64,000 nt of DNA from Rhizobium sp. P40RR-XXII (GTDB lineage: Bacteria; Pseudomonadota; Alphaproteobacteria; Rhizobiales; Rhizobiaceae), in contig NZ_JABAII010000008.1 of the NCBI RefSeq assembly GCF_012641405.1, positions 1 to 64,000 of the forward strand, given 5' to 3'. Below the pieces are notes generated by a model, which was not told the origin of the DNA, ran no database searches, and was given only the letters and a program-made list of their open reading frames with translations. This document shows positions 35,756 to 44,978 of the stretch, in pieces (the stretch's first letter is position 1; each line of letters begins with the position of its first letter). The position numbers and the translations under genes are program-made.

Positions 35756-36682
35756 TTAAAGCCCAATCTCATGCGCCCAAGGCGGATTGGCGCCAGCGCG
35801 CGAGACGGTGACGGCCGCAGCCTTGGCGCCCAAGGCCAGTGCATCCCGCAAGGCCTTCTCGTCGAGTGAAGCTACCTGCGTCTTGGTCAGCAGGTTGTTC
35901 ATCTTCAGCGACGCCAGAATGCCGGCGTCGAAGGTGTCGCCGGCGCCGACCGTGTCGACGACCGTGACGCGCTCGCTCGGAACAGAGACCTTCAGCGACT
36001 TGGTATAGCCGGTTGCGCCTTCCGCACCCTTGGTAACGACGACGAGCTTTGCGCCCTGGCCGAGCCAATGGGCAGCGAGCTCATCGTGATTGCCAGGAAT
36101 CCCGAACCATTCCAGATCCTCATCGGAGAATTTCAGGATATCGGACATGGCGACCATGCGGTTGAGACGCGCCATATGCGCGGCCTTGTTCTTGATGAAA
36201 CCCGGACGAATGTTCGGATCAAGCGAGATCACGCGGCCCTGGTGCTCGCGCTTCATCAGCGCCTCATAGGTCGCGCCGCAAGGGTCGGGGATCAGGCTGA
36301 TCGCACCGAAATGCAGGGCTTCGCAATCGTCGCCGAGCGCCGGAAGGTCGGCCTCGGTGATCATGCGGCCGGCCGTGCCTTCATCATAAAAAGCATAGGT
36401 CGCCTGGCCGTTGACGAGCTTGACGAAGGCGATCGTGCTCGGACGCGGCGTAATCGCGCAATAGCTGAAATCGACCTTGGAGGCCGACAGCGTCTCACGC
36501 AGGATATCGCCCATCATGTCATCGGCGAGACCGGTGAAGAAGCCCGTGGGAACGCCGAGACGGCCGAGTGCTATCGCGGTGTTGAAGATCGCACCGCCGG
36601 CATAGGGGGCAAAGCCCTTTTCGCCCTGCGTCGTCTCCCGCGGCAGCATGTCGATCAAAGCTTCGCCACAGCACAATATCAT
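35756..36682 (-). CDS. frk: Fructokinase (PfkB family sugar kinase)
   Basis: Phosphorylates fructose with ATP. PfkB fold in 308 residues: N-terminal GEALIDMLP, the FAPYAGGAIFNTAIALGRLG substrate region near 27-45 and the anion-hole/catalytic motif TVGAGDTFDAGIL near 248-260 with D251. The frc transporter 7 kb to the right could supply the substrate. It lies 77 bases after pyrE in the same direction. Substrate among sugars is by family similarity only. Confidence 0.88.
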   Translation of the reverse strand: MILCCGEALIDMLPRETTQGEKGFAPYAGGAIFNTAIALGRLGVPTGFFTGLADDMMGDILRETLSASKVDFSYCAITPRPSTIAFVKLVNGQATYAFYDEGTAGRMITEADLPALGDDCEALHFGAISLIPDPCGATYEALMKREHQGRVISLDPNIRPGFIKNKAAHMARLNRMVAMSDILKFSDEDLEWFGIPGNHDELAAHWLGQGAKLVVVTKGAEGATGYTKSLKVSVPSERVTVVDTVGAGDTFDAGILASLKMNNLLTKTQVASLDEKALRDALALGAKAAAVTVSRAGANPPWAHEIGL

Positions 36683-36759
36683 TCCGGCCTCCCAAAGAGC
36701 GCGTCTGTCTTATCCAGTCTCATAAATCGATTAGATAAATTCACGGCAAAAGCAAAGCG

Positions 36760-37458
36760 TCAGTTTGTGAGCAGCTCCGAAATGCCGCCATTCCGTCCGG
36801 ACCAGGCGAGCGGTGCATTGAGAAAGGCCTCGACTTCCGCGAGCGTCTTGTCATCAAACAGCTTCTGTTCCTTGGCGACAGCGAGCACATCGCGCCAGGT
36901 GGCGATATGGTGCAGGCGGACCCTTCCATTGGCAAAACGTTCTTCCGCCTCGGGGAAGATGCCGTAATAGAACAGCGCCATGCCATGGTCGACGATGCCG
37001 CTAGCCGCGCGGATGGCATCGATGAAGGTAAACATGCTGCCGCCGGCCGTGGTCAGATCCTCGATGACAAGCACGCGGGCGCCGTCGCGCATATCGCCTT
37101 CGATCTGGGCGTTGCGGCCATGCCCCTTCGGCTGCTTGCGGACATAGATCATCGGCAGGTTCAGCCGCTCCGCCAGGAAGGCGGCGAAGGGAATGCCCGC
37201 CGTCTCGCCCCCGGCAACGCAATCGAACTGCTCGAAGCCCGCATTGCGCACGATGATGCTTGCGGCGAAATCCATGACGGTCGAGCGGATGCGCGGATAG
37301 GAGATCAGCTTGCGGCAGTCGATATAGACCGGGCTCGCCATGCCGGAGGCAAGCTTATAGGGTTTGTCGGCGCTGAAATGGACCGCCTTGATCTCCCAAA
37401 GCATCCTGGCCACCAACTCAGCCATGATGGCGCGATCGGTAAAAGTCATCTGGGTCAT
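36760..37458 (-). CDS. pyrE: Orotate phosphoribosyltransferase
   Basis: Converts orotate and PRPP to orotidine 5'-phosphate in UMP synthesis. The 232-residue protein has the PRPP-binding motif [13 protein letters not shown] near residue 135 and the catalytic loop [14 protein letters not shown] near 110-122. GAAGGAGG six bases before the ATG at 37458 fixes the start; the frame to 37788 adds 110 residues that read as non-coding. PyrC, the preceding pathway step but one, is encoded 3.6 kb to the right. Confidence 0.95.
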   Translation of the reverse strand: MTQMTFTDRAIMAELVARMLWEIKAVHFSADKPYKLASGMASPVYIDCRKLISYPRIRSTVMDFAASIIVRNAGFEQFDCVAGGETAGIPFAAFLAERLNLPMIYVRKQPKGHGRNAQIEGDMRDGARVLVIEDLTTAGGSMFTFIDAIRAASGIVDHGMALFYYGIFPEAEERFANGRVRLHHIATWRDVLAVAKEQKLFDDKTLAEVEAFLNAPLAWSGRNGGISELLTN

Positions 37459-37583
37459 GCGGGGCCTCCTTCGCAGCGCTAATGTTCCAGCGGCAATAGC
37501 AGCAAGCGGCCCGAGTTTCCAGACGAATAGGAGCTTTTGCAGGTATCGTCGGACCTGCCGCGGACAAAGGCGGCTCTGCCGGG

Positions 37584-38234
37584 TTACCGGACGAGCCCAA
37601 GATCGGCCGGGAGCATCGCCTTGAACAGCGCGATGACCTTGTCGCCCTCTTCCCGTTCGATCGAAATCGCGTAGCGGACGGCAGCTGCGACCAGCTGCAT
37701 GGTCAATCGGGCGATCCTTGCAAGTTCGGAATGATCGCGCTCCGGCCACAGACGTTCGAGCACGGTGAGAAAAGCCTGCGAATGCCATTCCATGTCCTCG
37801 GCATCGACCTGCTGCAGCAGCTTGTCGGCATGGGTGGCGTGCCAGATGTCACGCATGACGGGTTCATCGAGAAACATCGCGTAGTAGCCATCGACGATGC
37901 GGCTAAGGGCGGCCTGGAGCTGATCCGCACTCTTTATCGCCAGCAGCTCGTCCTCGACGCATTGCCGGCCCTGCTCGTTGAAACGTTCGGCCAGCACGCG
38001 GATGATCGCCGTTTTGTCCGGGAAATATTGATAGAGCGAGCCGAAGGAGACGCCGGCCTTTTCGACGATCTCGCCCATGCGCAGGGCATCGCTACCGTTC
38101 TTTGCAATCAGCTCGGATGCCACCGAAAGGATCAGCTCCACCCGTTCACGGCCGCGCTGCTGACTGGGTATGCGACGCGGCGTGCCCGCCTCGTCCTTGC
38201 TGCGCCTGCGCCTCGCGATCTGTTCCTGCGTCAT
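37584..38234 (-). CDS. TetR family transcriptional regulator
   Basis: 216-residue repressor-type protein. After a basic N-terminus the TetR helix-turn-helix is at about 50-78 ([24 protein letters not shown]). The remaining helical ligand domain is unassigned. It is divergent from the NmrA/DUF1772 pair, and the 99-base gap holds two direct repeats over a good promoter, so local repression is likely. Confidence 0.9.
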   Translation of the reverse strand: MTQEQIARRRRSKDEAGTPRRIPSQQRGRERVELILSVASELIAKNGSDALRMGEIVEKAGVSFGSLYQYFPDKTAIIRVLAERFNEQGRQCVEDELLAIKSADQLQAALSRIVDGYYAMFLDEPVMRDIWHATHADKLLQQVDAEDMEWHSQAFLTVLERLWPERDHSELARIARLTMQLVAAAVRYAISIEREEGDKVIALFKAMLPADLGLVR

Positions 38235-38255
38235 GTCTTTCCCTGCCTGTCACCG

Positions 38256-38315
38256 TTGACAAGCAATATAAGAGAGTTTATCACATTCTGCAAATGAGAG
38301 AATTTATCACATTTT
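38256..38315 (+). promoter_or_regulatory. Promoter with two TTTATCACATT operator repeats
   Basis: TTGACA (38256-38261), 17 bases, TATCAC (38279-38284) form a forward promoter. Two direct repeats GAGAG-TTTATCACATT lie at 38272-38287 and 38296-38313, 26 bases apart core to core, the first covering the -10 box. This fits a repressor site for the divergent TetR gene. Confidence 0.65.
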
Positions 38316-38333
38316 ACACTGGAGGAGCTTAAA

Positions 38334-39158
38334 ATGCAGATCTCCACAATTGCCATCATCGGCGGATTGGGAAAAACCGGCGGCCGGGTCGCTGAGCGGC
38401 TGAAGGAGCGCGGCATCACGGTCCGCGCCGCCTCCCGCTCGACAACACCGAACTTCGATTGGCAGGATCGCGCTACGTGGCATCAGGCGCTGGAAGGCGC
38501 TTCCGCCGCCTATGTCACGTTCCAGCCGGACCTTTCGGTCGACTGGGCAGCGGAGGCCATCGCCGGCTTCGCGAAAGCGGCGATCGAAGCGGGCGTGCGG
38601 CACATCGTGCTGCTCTCCGGGCGCGGCGAGGATGGCGCGGTTCGCAGCGAGGAAAATCTCAAGGCCGCCGGCGTCGACTACACCGTGCTACGCGCCAGCT
38701 GGTTCAACCAGAATTTCAGCGAAGGCGCTTTCGTCGACGGGCTTCTTCAGGGCAAGCTCGCCCTGCCGGCCGGCGATGTGCCGGAGCCTTTCGTCGATGC
38801 CGACGATATCGCCGACGCGGCCATCGCGTGTCTCATCGATCCTCGTCACCGCAACCGGACCTACGAACTGACCGGACCTCGCGCCCTGACCTTTCGTCAG
38901 GCGGTTTCCGAAATCGCGGCGGCCTCCGGCGGGATCATTGGGTATGAAACCGTTCCGATCGAGGCCTTCATCGCCGAGATGACCGCTTACGGCCTGCCGC
39001 AAGAGACGACCGATCTCCTGCACGAGCTTTTCACGCAGGTCCTTGATGGCCGCAATTCGCCTGTGATGGACGGCGTCAACCGGATCCTCGGCAGGCAGCC
39101 GAAAGATTTTTCCGATTATGCTCGTCAAACCGCCGCAACCGGCATCTGGAGTGTCTAG
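38334..39158 (+). CDS. NmrA-type NAD(P)-binding protein
   Basis: 274-residue atypical short-chain reductase fold. The nucleotide loop is AIIGGLGKTGGRVAERL (GxxGxTGG) near 8-20; VLLSGRGED and VLRASWFNQNFSEG are typical of NmrA/QOR2-like proteins, and no YxxxK catalytic pair is obvious. GGAGGAGC precedes the ATG. Two bases separate it from the DUF1772 gene, so they form an operon, presumably under the divergent TetR protein. May be a redox sensor or quinone reductase. Confidence 0.85.
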   Translation: MQISTIAIIGGLGKTGGRVAERLKERGITVRAASRSTTPNFDWQDRATWHQALEGASAAYVTFQPDLSVDWAAEAIAGFAKAAIEAGVRHIVLLSGRGEDGAVRSEENLKAAGVDYTVLRASWFNQNFSEGAFVDGLLQGKLALPAGDVPEPFVDADDIADAAIACLIDPRHRNRTYELTGPRALTFRQAVSEIAAASGGIIGYETVPIEAFIAEMTAYGLPQETTDLLHELFTQVLDGRNSPVMDGVNRILGRQPKDFSDYARQTAATGIWSV

Positions 39159-39160
39159 TC

Positions 39161-39640
39161 ATGACCTTTCCGATCACCAATATCGCCCTCATCGTCGCAG
39201 CACTCAGCAGCGGCCTTCTCGCCGGCGTCTACTTTGCCTTCTCGACCTTCATCATGCAGGCCTTCGCTCGCCTTCCCATCGATCAGGGGATCGTTGCCAT
39301 GCAATCGATCAACACGACGATCGTGCGCTCGCCCTTCATCGTGCTGTTCCTGCTGACGGCCGCTCTGTCGCTCTTCATCGCGGTGATGGCAATTCTCTAC
39401 TGGCGGGGCAGCATCAGCATGCTGATGCTGGCGGGTGCAGCACTCTATATCCTCGCAAGCTTTCTTTCGACGATGGTGTTCAATGTGCCGCTGAACGACG
39501 CCCTCGACAAGGTCGACGGCCATTCCGCGGAGTCCGCACAGCTATGGTCAACCTATCTCAGCGACTGGGTCTGGTGGAACCATGTACGCACGGTGGCTTC
39601 CCTATTGGCCGCCTGCGCCTTCGTCAAAGCCCTGTTCTGA
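39161..39640 (+). CDS. DUF1772 (anthrone oxygenase-like) membrane protein
   Basis: 159-residue integral membrane protein with four hydrophobic segments (about 6-28, 56-78, 84-105, 136-157). The pattern GLLAGVYFAFSTFIMQAFARLP and FNVPLNDALD are DUF1772 hallmarks. The family includes anthrone oxygenases, but most members are unstudied. It is the second gene of the TetR-controlled pair. GATAG and TCTAGTC before the ATG give a weak ribosome site, consistent with coupled translation. Confidence 0.85.
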   Translation: MTFPITNIALIVAALSSGLLAGVYFAFSTFIMQAFARLPIDQGIVAMQSINTTIVRSPFIVLFLLTAALSLFIAVMAILYWRGSISMLMLAGAALYILASFLSTMVFNVPLNDALDKVDGHSAESAQLWSTYLSDWVWWNHVRTVASLLAACAFVKALF

Positions 39641-39680
39641 ACGCATCGAAAGAGCAGCTGCAGCCCCTGAAGATGACCGG

Positions 39681-40835
39681 TTAGACGGCATGCAGATAGG
39701 CCGCAACCTCGACACGGTTGCGGCCGTTTCGCTTGGCCTCGTAGAGCGCCTTGTCGGCGGCGCGAAGCACATCGTCAAAGCCCAAGCCCTTGACTGTGCC
39801 GGTGGCAACGCCAGCGCTGACGGTGCAGACCAAAGTCTTGTCTTCGATGCTGACCGCCCTCGCCGCAAAGGCATCACGCACCCGCTCGGCAACCTGCTCC
39901 GCGCGACCCGGCAGCGCATTGTCGAGGACGAGCGCAAATTCCTCGCCACCAAGGCGTGCTACCGTGTCGGAAGGCCGCAAACCGAAGGCAAGCTCCTGGC
40001 CGAAAAGCTTGAGCACGAGGTCGCCGGTGGCGTGGCCGTGCTGATCGTTGATCGTCTTGAAGCGGTCGATGTCGAAGATGATGACAGCCATGGATGGGCC
40101 GAAGCTGCGGCGACCGTAGAGATCGAACAAGGCCCGGCGGTTCAGCAGCCCTGTCAGGGAATCGGTGATCGCCTCCTGGCGATGGAATGCAGCCTGGCGC
40201 CACTGGTGCAGCGCAAGCGACAATGCGCCGATCCCCGTCATTCCGGCAATGCAGACGGCAAGGCTGACATCTTCAGCCCAATTGTCCGGAGCATGGCCGA
40301 GCACAAGCTTGCCATCGGCGATCAGCACAGCCGCGCAGAGCGCAAAGGAAATGGCGGTCAGCGTGTAAAGCGCGGTGATGCCGTAGAGAGGTGTGGGCGC
40401 TTCACGCCGGCTCAACCAATATTCACGCGCCGTCAGAAGCAAAAGCACGCTGATGACGATATTGTCGGCGATGAAAGCCAGCCCATCGTAGCCGGCGAGC
40501 ATAGGTCCCATCGAAGCGCCGATGCCGGTCAGGCAGCCCAGAGCGAAGCGAGCTTTGGAGAGGCGGCGCGTGCGGAACTGGTGGCCCGCCATCCAGATGG
40601 TCGCAAAGCCGATGAAAAACAGCACGAAAGTCAGGTTGGCAAAAATCGGCCGCGGCTGGTCGACATAGGCGCCGTAAATGAAAATACCACCCACGATGGG
40701 CACCAGGCCGGCAGAACATGTCAGCAGAAAGGTATCGGGCCGGCGAGAAAACCAGCTTCCCACCAATGTGACCGCGAGACAGGACGCGGAAACGCCAAGG
40801 GCGAGAAGGAGAGAGTTATAATCGACCAGCATCAT
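39681..40835 (-). CDS. Membrane diguanylate cyclase (GGDEF domain)
   Basis: 384 residues: about six hydrophobic segments in residues 5-205 and a GGDEF domain from about 215. The active site is GGEEF at 296-300, with an intact inhibitory I-site R287-P-S-D290, and the metal/substrate region IFDIDRFKTINDQHGHATGD. It should make cyclic di-GMP and sense a signal through the membrane part. Start ATG at 40835. Upstream 195 bases are AT-rich with the palindrome GTAAATT-TG-AATTTAC (40994-41009). Confidence 0.9.
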   Translation of the reverse strand: MMLVDYNSLLLALGVSASCLAVTLVGSWFSRRPDTFLLTCSAGLVPIVGGIFIYGAYVDQPRPIFANLTFVLFFIGFATIWMAGHQFRTRRLSKARFALGCLTGIGASMGPMLAGYDGLAFIADNIVISVLLLLTAREYWLSRREAPTPLYGITALYTLTAISFALCAAVLIADGKLVLGHAPDNWAEDVSLAVCIAGMTGIGALSLALHQWRQAAFHRQEAITDSLTGLLNRRALFDLYGRRSFGPSMAVIIFDIDRFKTINDQHGHATGDLVLKLFGQELAFGLRPSDTVARLGGEEFALVLDNALPGRAEQVAERVRDAFAARAVSIEDKTLVCTVSAGVATGTVKGLGFDDVLRAADKALYEAKRNGRNRVEVAAYLHAV

Positions 40836-41030
40836 GCTCTTTCAACGGTTTCGTTTCTACCGCGGGGGATCGATGACACGCTAGACTTCAAGGGGTATCA
40901 AATTGGTTACGGCAAATAATAAAGAATATATATATCAGTAAAATATACGTTCCATATTGCGGCAAATACGGACGCATTACTACAACATTACGTGTAAATT
41001 TGAATTTACCTATATAATCTGCATCTAAAT

Positions 41031-42071
41031 TCAGCCCTCAACGTCCCAGTGCAAAGGGAACATAGGATCGAAAACGGTGACCAGACCGGCACCCGTTTCG
41101 ATCTTGGCCGGGAACGTCACGGCATCTGGGCAACGCACCAGGGTAATGCTGTCCTCGTTGACCGGCAGCCCATACCATGCGGGTCCGTTCAGCGATGCGA
41201 AGGCCTCAAGCTTGTCCAGCGCGCCTTCCTGCTCGAAGACATGGGCAAGGCAGCTCATGGTATTGATCGAGGTATAGATGCCAGCGCAGCCACAGGCGCA
41301 TTCCTTGAGCGGATCGACATGGGGAGCCGAATCCGTGCCTAGGAAGAACCTGCTGTCGCCGCTCGTTGCGGCTGCACGTAGCGCCAGACGATGGCTCTCG
41401 CGTTTGGCGACCGGCAGGCAGTAATAATGCGGGCGAATGCCGCCGACGAGGATGGCATTGCGGTTGATGATCAGGTGATGCGTCGTGATCGAGCCGGCGA
41501 GATTTGCTTTTGCCGATTTGATGTAGTTGACGCCGTCCGACGTCGTCACATGCTCCATCGTGACCTTCAGTTCCGGCAGACGCTTGCGCAGCGGATCGAG
41601 CACGGTTTCGATGAACACCGCCTCGCGATCAAAGATATCCACCTCGGGCGTCGTCACTTCGCCATGGACGCAGAGCGGCAGGCCGATCTTCGCCATGCGC
41701 TCCAGCACCGGCATCGCCTTGTTGAGATCGCGCACGCCGCCGTGGGAGTTGGTCGTCGCGCCCGCCGGATAGAGCTTGACGGCCGTGATCAGGCCGGTGT
41801 TCTTGCCGTCCTCGACATCGTCGGGGCTGGTGTGCTCGGTGAGGTAGAGCGTCATCAGCGGCTGGAAGCGATCGCCGGCCGGCAGCGCTTTAAGGATGCG
41901 CTCGCGATAGGCGGTCGCATCTGCCGTCGTCACGACGGGCGGCACCAGATTGGGCATGATAATGGCGCGGGCGAAATGCCTGGAGGTATCGCCGATCACG
42001 CCTTCGAGCATGGCTCCGTCACGCAAATGCAGATGCCAGTCGTCAGGACGGCGGATGGTGAGCTTTTGCAT
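41031..42071 (-). CDS. pyrC: Dihydroorotase
   Basis: Class II dihydroorotase, converting carbamoyl aspartate to dihydroorotate. The 346-residue protein has the zinc-binding DWHLHLRDG (H13, H15), the carbamylated lysine in [17 protein letters not shown], histidines in LCVHGE and MEHVTT, and GTDSAPH (aspartate base) near 250. Starts [12 protein letters not shown] at 42071, without a strong Shine-Dalgarno. The two-hairpin repeat at 42147-42257 lies just upstream. Confidence 0.95.
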   Translation of the reverse strand: MQKLTIRRPDDWHLHLRDGAMLEGVIGDTSRHFARAIIMPNLVPPVVTTADATAYRERILKALPAGDRFQPLMTLYLTEHTSPDDVEDGKNTGLITAVKLYPAGATTNSHGGVRDLNKAMPVLERMAKIGLPLCVHGEVTTPEVDIFDREAVFIETVLDPLRKRLPELKVTMEHVTTSDGVNYIKSAKANLAGSITTHHLIINRNAILVGGIRPHYYCLPVAKRESHRLALRAAATSGDSRFFLGTDSAPHVDPLKECACGCAGIYTSINTMSCLAHVFEQEGALDKLEAFASLNGPAWYGLPVNEDSITLVRCPDAVTFPAKIETGAGLVTVFDPMFPLHWDVEG

Positions 42072-42146
42072 GGCGCGACCTCTGGAAACGTGAGCGCGAT
42101 CTTGCCCGAAAGCTGCCTCGGCCTTTTCGGGATCGTGCTTTTTGAC

Positions 42147-42257
42147 AGAGCGTGATGCCGAAAAGTGTAGGCGGTTTTCGGCATCACGCTCTACTTCTTT
42201 GATTCTAGAGCGGATTCAGATTTTAGGTCGAGCAGACCTAAAATCATCCGGCTCTAG
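42147..42257. repeat. Two-hairpin dispersed repeat, copy 2 (inverted)
   Basis: Reverse-orientation copy of the element at 30780-30896. AGAGCGTGATGCCG...GGCATCACGCTCT is followed by AGAGCGGATTCAGATTTTAGG...CCTAAAATCATCCGGCTCT. Here it stands between pyrC and the end of frcK. Confidence 0.85.
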
Positions 42258-42323
42258 TGCGCTTCGATAGCACCAACCGCCATGGCAAAACAATCCGCGA
42301 GCGCAGTTAAATGACAGAGAAGC

Positions 42324-42956
42324 TCAGTCCTGGACGATATCGATGGTAACGTCGGCGCGGCGGCGGTTTTCCAAAATCAGCCGGCCATTCGGCAGATCGT
42401 TGCCGTAGACCTTGGCACTGGCCGCCTCTTCGTCGAGATCGTAGCCCTTCCAACGTGCCCACAGCCGCTCCTCCAGCACCTCCATGGGTGGGGCGAGCAT
42501 GATCGAATAGTCGAACAAGCCTTCCAGCTCCGCCCATTTGCCCTGGCTGAACAGCAGGTAGTTTCCTTCGACGACGATGAAGCGATAATCGGCCGAGACG
42601 ATGCGTGCCGAGGCGATCGCAATCTCTCGCGAACGGTCGAAGACCGGCACGAGAACCTCTTGATCGGCGGCGCGCACCGCCTTGACGATATCGAGGAAGG
42701 CGCGCACGTCAAAGCTTTCCGGCACGCCCTTCCGCTTCAGAAGTCCCTTCTCGATCAGCACGGCATTGTCCATGTGGAAGCCGTCCATCGGCAGGACTTC
42801 GGCGCTTTCACCCCTGGCTTTCAGGGCCTTGGCGACATTGTCGGCCAATGTGGATTTGCCGGCGCCCGGAGGGCCGGCGATCGCCACAAGGAAGCGTTTC
42901 GCGTTGCCGGCGCGCGCGATGATCTCGCCGGCAACATCGTCAAGAGAGACGCTCAT
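42324..42956 (-). CDS. frcK: P-loop sugar/nucleoside kinase of the fructose locus
   Basis: 210-residue kinase-like protein of the uridine/pantothenate kinase fold. Walker A IAGPPGAGKSTLADN near 26-38, a Walker-B-like DGFHMDN at 58-64, and IVVEGNYLLF near 133. In S. meliloti frcK lies at the end of frcBCAK and its product is a kinase of unproved role. The gene overlaps the ATPase gene stop by 4 bases (ATG inside TGA), which supports operon membership. Exact substrate is unknown. Confidence 0.85.
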   Translation of the reverse strand: MSVSLDDVAGEIIARAGNAKRFLVAIAGPPGAGKSTLADNVAKALKARGESAEVLPMDGFHMDNAVLIEKGLLKRKGVPESFDVRAFLDIVKAVRAADQEVLVPVFDRSREIAIASARIVSADYRFIVVEGNYLLFSQGKWAELEGLFDYSIMLAPPMEVLEERLWARWKGYDLDEEAASAKVYGNDLPNGRLILENRRRADVTIDIVQD

Positions 42957-43741
42957 GCAGCGACATTCTCAACCGGCGGAGCCTTGGCGCCGGTCATGAA
43001 GGCGACGGCGTCGGACATGGTGTATTCCTTCGGATTGATGACGGTCAGCCGTCGTCCAAGGCGATGGATATGAATGCGGTCGGCAACCTCGAAGACGTGC
43101 GGCATGTTGTGCGAGATCAACACGATCGGCAAGCCGCGCGCACGCACATCGAGGATGAGCTCCAGAACCTTGCGGCTTTCCTTGACGCCGAGGGCTGCCG
43201 TCGGCTCGTCCATGATGACGACCTTGGAGCCGAAGGCGGCGGCACGCGCCACGGCGACGCCCTGGCGCTGGCCGCCGGAGAGCGTTTCCACGGCCTGGTT
43301 GATGTTCTGGATCGTCATCAGGCCAAGCTCGGTGAGCTTGTCGCGGGCACGCTTTTCCATTGCCGGCCGGTCGAGCATGCGGAACACGGAGCCGAGGACG
43401 CCGGGCTTGCGGATCTCGCGACCGAGGAACATGTTGTCGGCGATCGAAAGCGCCGGCGACAGTGCCAGGTTCTGGTAAACCGTTTCGATGCCAGCGTCGC
43501 GCGCTTCCATCGGCGACCTGAAATGAACAGGTTTGCCTTCCAGCTTGATCTCGCCTTCATCGGGTGTCACCGCGCCGGAAATCACCTTGATCAGCGAGGA
43601 TTTTCCGGCGCCGTTGTCGCCGATGACAGCAAGGATTTCGCCGGGATAGAGATCGAAATCGGCGTTGTCGAGCGCGGTCACGCGTCCATAGCGCTTGACG
43701 AGGCCACGCGCGGTGAGAAGGGGTTCGCCAGTCGTGGTCAT
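42953..43741 (-). CDS. frcA: Fructose ABC transporter ATPase
   Basis: 262-residue single-domain sugar-importer ATPase, half the length of RbsA-type fused proteins, as expected of FrcA. Walker A VIGDNGAGKSSLIKV near 44, signature LSGGQRQGVAVARAAA near 148, Walker B VVIMDEPTAALG near 167, H-loop VLISHNMP. ATG at 43741 overlaps the frcC stop (ATGA); the longer frame to 43816 lies inside frcC. Confidence 0.93.
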   Translation of the reverse strand: MTTTGEPLLTARGLVKRYGRVTALDNADFDLYPGEILAVIGDNGAGKSSLIKVISGAVTPDEGEIKLEGKPVHFRSPMEARDAGIETVYQNLALSPALSIADNMFLGREIRKPGVLGSVFRMLDRPAMEKRARDKLTELGLMTIQNINQAVETLSGGQRQGVAVARAAAFGSKVVIMDEPTAALGVKESRKVLELILDVRARGLPIVLISHNMPHVFEVADRIHIHRLGRRLTVINPKEYTMSDAVAFMTGAKAPPVENVAA

Positions 43742-44802
43742 GCCGATACCTTTCTGATCCATTGATCGATCGCGACGGCGCCGATGATCAGCACGCCGGT
43801 CAGGAGGACCTTCCACTGCGGATCGGCTCCGAGCATATTGAGGCCCATGGAGACGACGCCAACGATCATGGCGCCGAAGAGCGTGCCGAGGATCGAGCCA
43901 CGGCCGCCGAAGAGCGAGATGCCGCCGATCACGGTCGCGGTAATCGCCTGAAGATTAAAGTCCGTCACGGCCGAAGACGGTGAGACCGAGCCATTGCGGC
44001 CGATCGAAACCCAGGCGGCAAAGGCCGCGATCAGTCCCGAAACGCCATAGACGGCAAGCAGTACCTTCTTGGTCTGGATGCCCGACAATTTCGCCGCTTC
44101 CGGATCATCGCCGACAGCATAGACATGCCGGCCCCAGGCGGTGTGATTGAGAATATACCATAGGCCCAACACCAGCAGCACCATGGCGATGACGCCGAGG
44201 GTCAGCACCGCGCCGCCAAGCCGGAAGCTGACCGCGAAGAGATGCAGGAGCGGCGCCTTTTCATCGACATCGGTGTCGCGGATGGTTTCATTGGCGGAAT
44301 AGATGAAATTCGTCGCCATGACGATATTCCAGGTGCCGAGCGTCACGATGAACGGCGGCAGCTTCATGTTGGCGACGAGGAAGCCGTTGAGCAACCCGCA
44401 GACGCCGCCCGCGGCCATGCCGGCGACAATGGCGACTGGCGCTGGCAGGCCGTAAGTGACGGCGACATTGCCCATGACGACGGAGGAAATGACCATGATC
44501 ACGCCGATCGACAGATCGATGCCGGCGGTCAGGATGACCAGCGTCTGGGCAGCACCGAGAATGCCGACGATCGCGATCTGCTGCAGGATCAGCGTCAGCG
44601 TATAGGCGGAAAAGAACCGCCCGCCGATCGCGATGCCAAAGATTACGATCGCCATCACCAATACGATCAACGGCACGGCGGCCGGCGTCGAATGCAGAAA
44701 GTGCTGCACGCGCTTGAGAAAAGAGGCATCGTGCTGCTCGAACGACGCGACGTTCTTGTCGCTACCGTCGAGAACACGTTCGAATTCCTGTGCTCCGGAC
44801 AT
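43738..44802 (-). CDS. frcC: Fructose ABC transporter permease
   Basis: 354-residue inner-membrane permease of the sugar (RbsC) family with eight or more helices. The signature TLVILTAGIDLSIGVIMVISS near 105 and TVIGGISLFGGRGSILGTLFGA near 290 are typical. The cytoplasmic N-terminus (about 1-40) is longer than in RbsC. It lies 176 bases after frcB, separated by a hairpin at 44916-44946 that may lower permease relative to binding protein. Confidence 0.93.
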   Translation of the reverse strand: MSGAQEFERVLDGSDKNVASFEQHDASFLKRVQHFLHSTPAAVPLIVLVMAIVIFGIAIGGRFFSAYTLTLILQQIAIVGILGAAQTLVILTAGIDLSIGVIMVISSVVMGNVAVTYGLPAPVAIVAGMAAGGVCGLLNGFLVANMKLPPFIVTLGTWNIVMATNFIYSANETIRDTDVDEKAPLLHLFAVSFRLGGAVLTLGVIAMVLLVLGLWYILNHTAWGRHVYAVGDDPEAAKLSGIQTKKVLLAVYGVSGLIAAFAAWVSIGRNGSVSPSSAVTDFNLQAITATVIGGISLFGGRGSILGTLFGAMIVGVVSMGLNMLGADPQWKVLLTGVLIIGAVAIDQWIRKVSA

Positions 44803-44915
44803 ATTATTCCTCCGCCACCGCGCTCATGCGCGGAAACCGCCGGCTGTTAGGGGCCAGCCGAGGGGATGAACCCCGGCCGACGTGACTGTTGCTATTGTCT
44901 GCTCCCTTATGAGAA

Positions 44916-44946
44916 GAGCCGCGCCAGCAGGCGCATGACGCGGCTC
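44916..44946 (-). terminator. Hairpin between frcB and frcC
   Basis: GAGCCGCG (44916-44923) pairs with CGCGGCTC (44939-44946) around a 15-base loop. No T tract follows, so it is probably an RNA stability element that gives binding-protein message in excess rather than a complete stop. Confidence 0.55.
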
Positions 44947-44978
44947 CCAAAGGGATTATATCACATTTCGTGCGGGGC

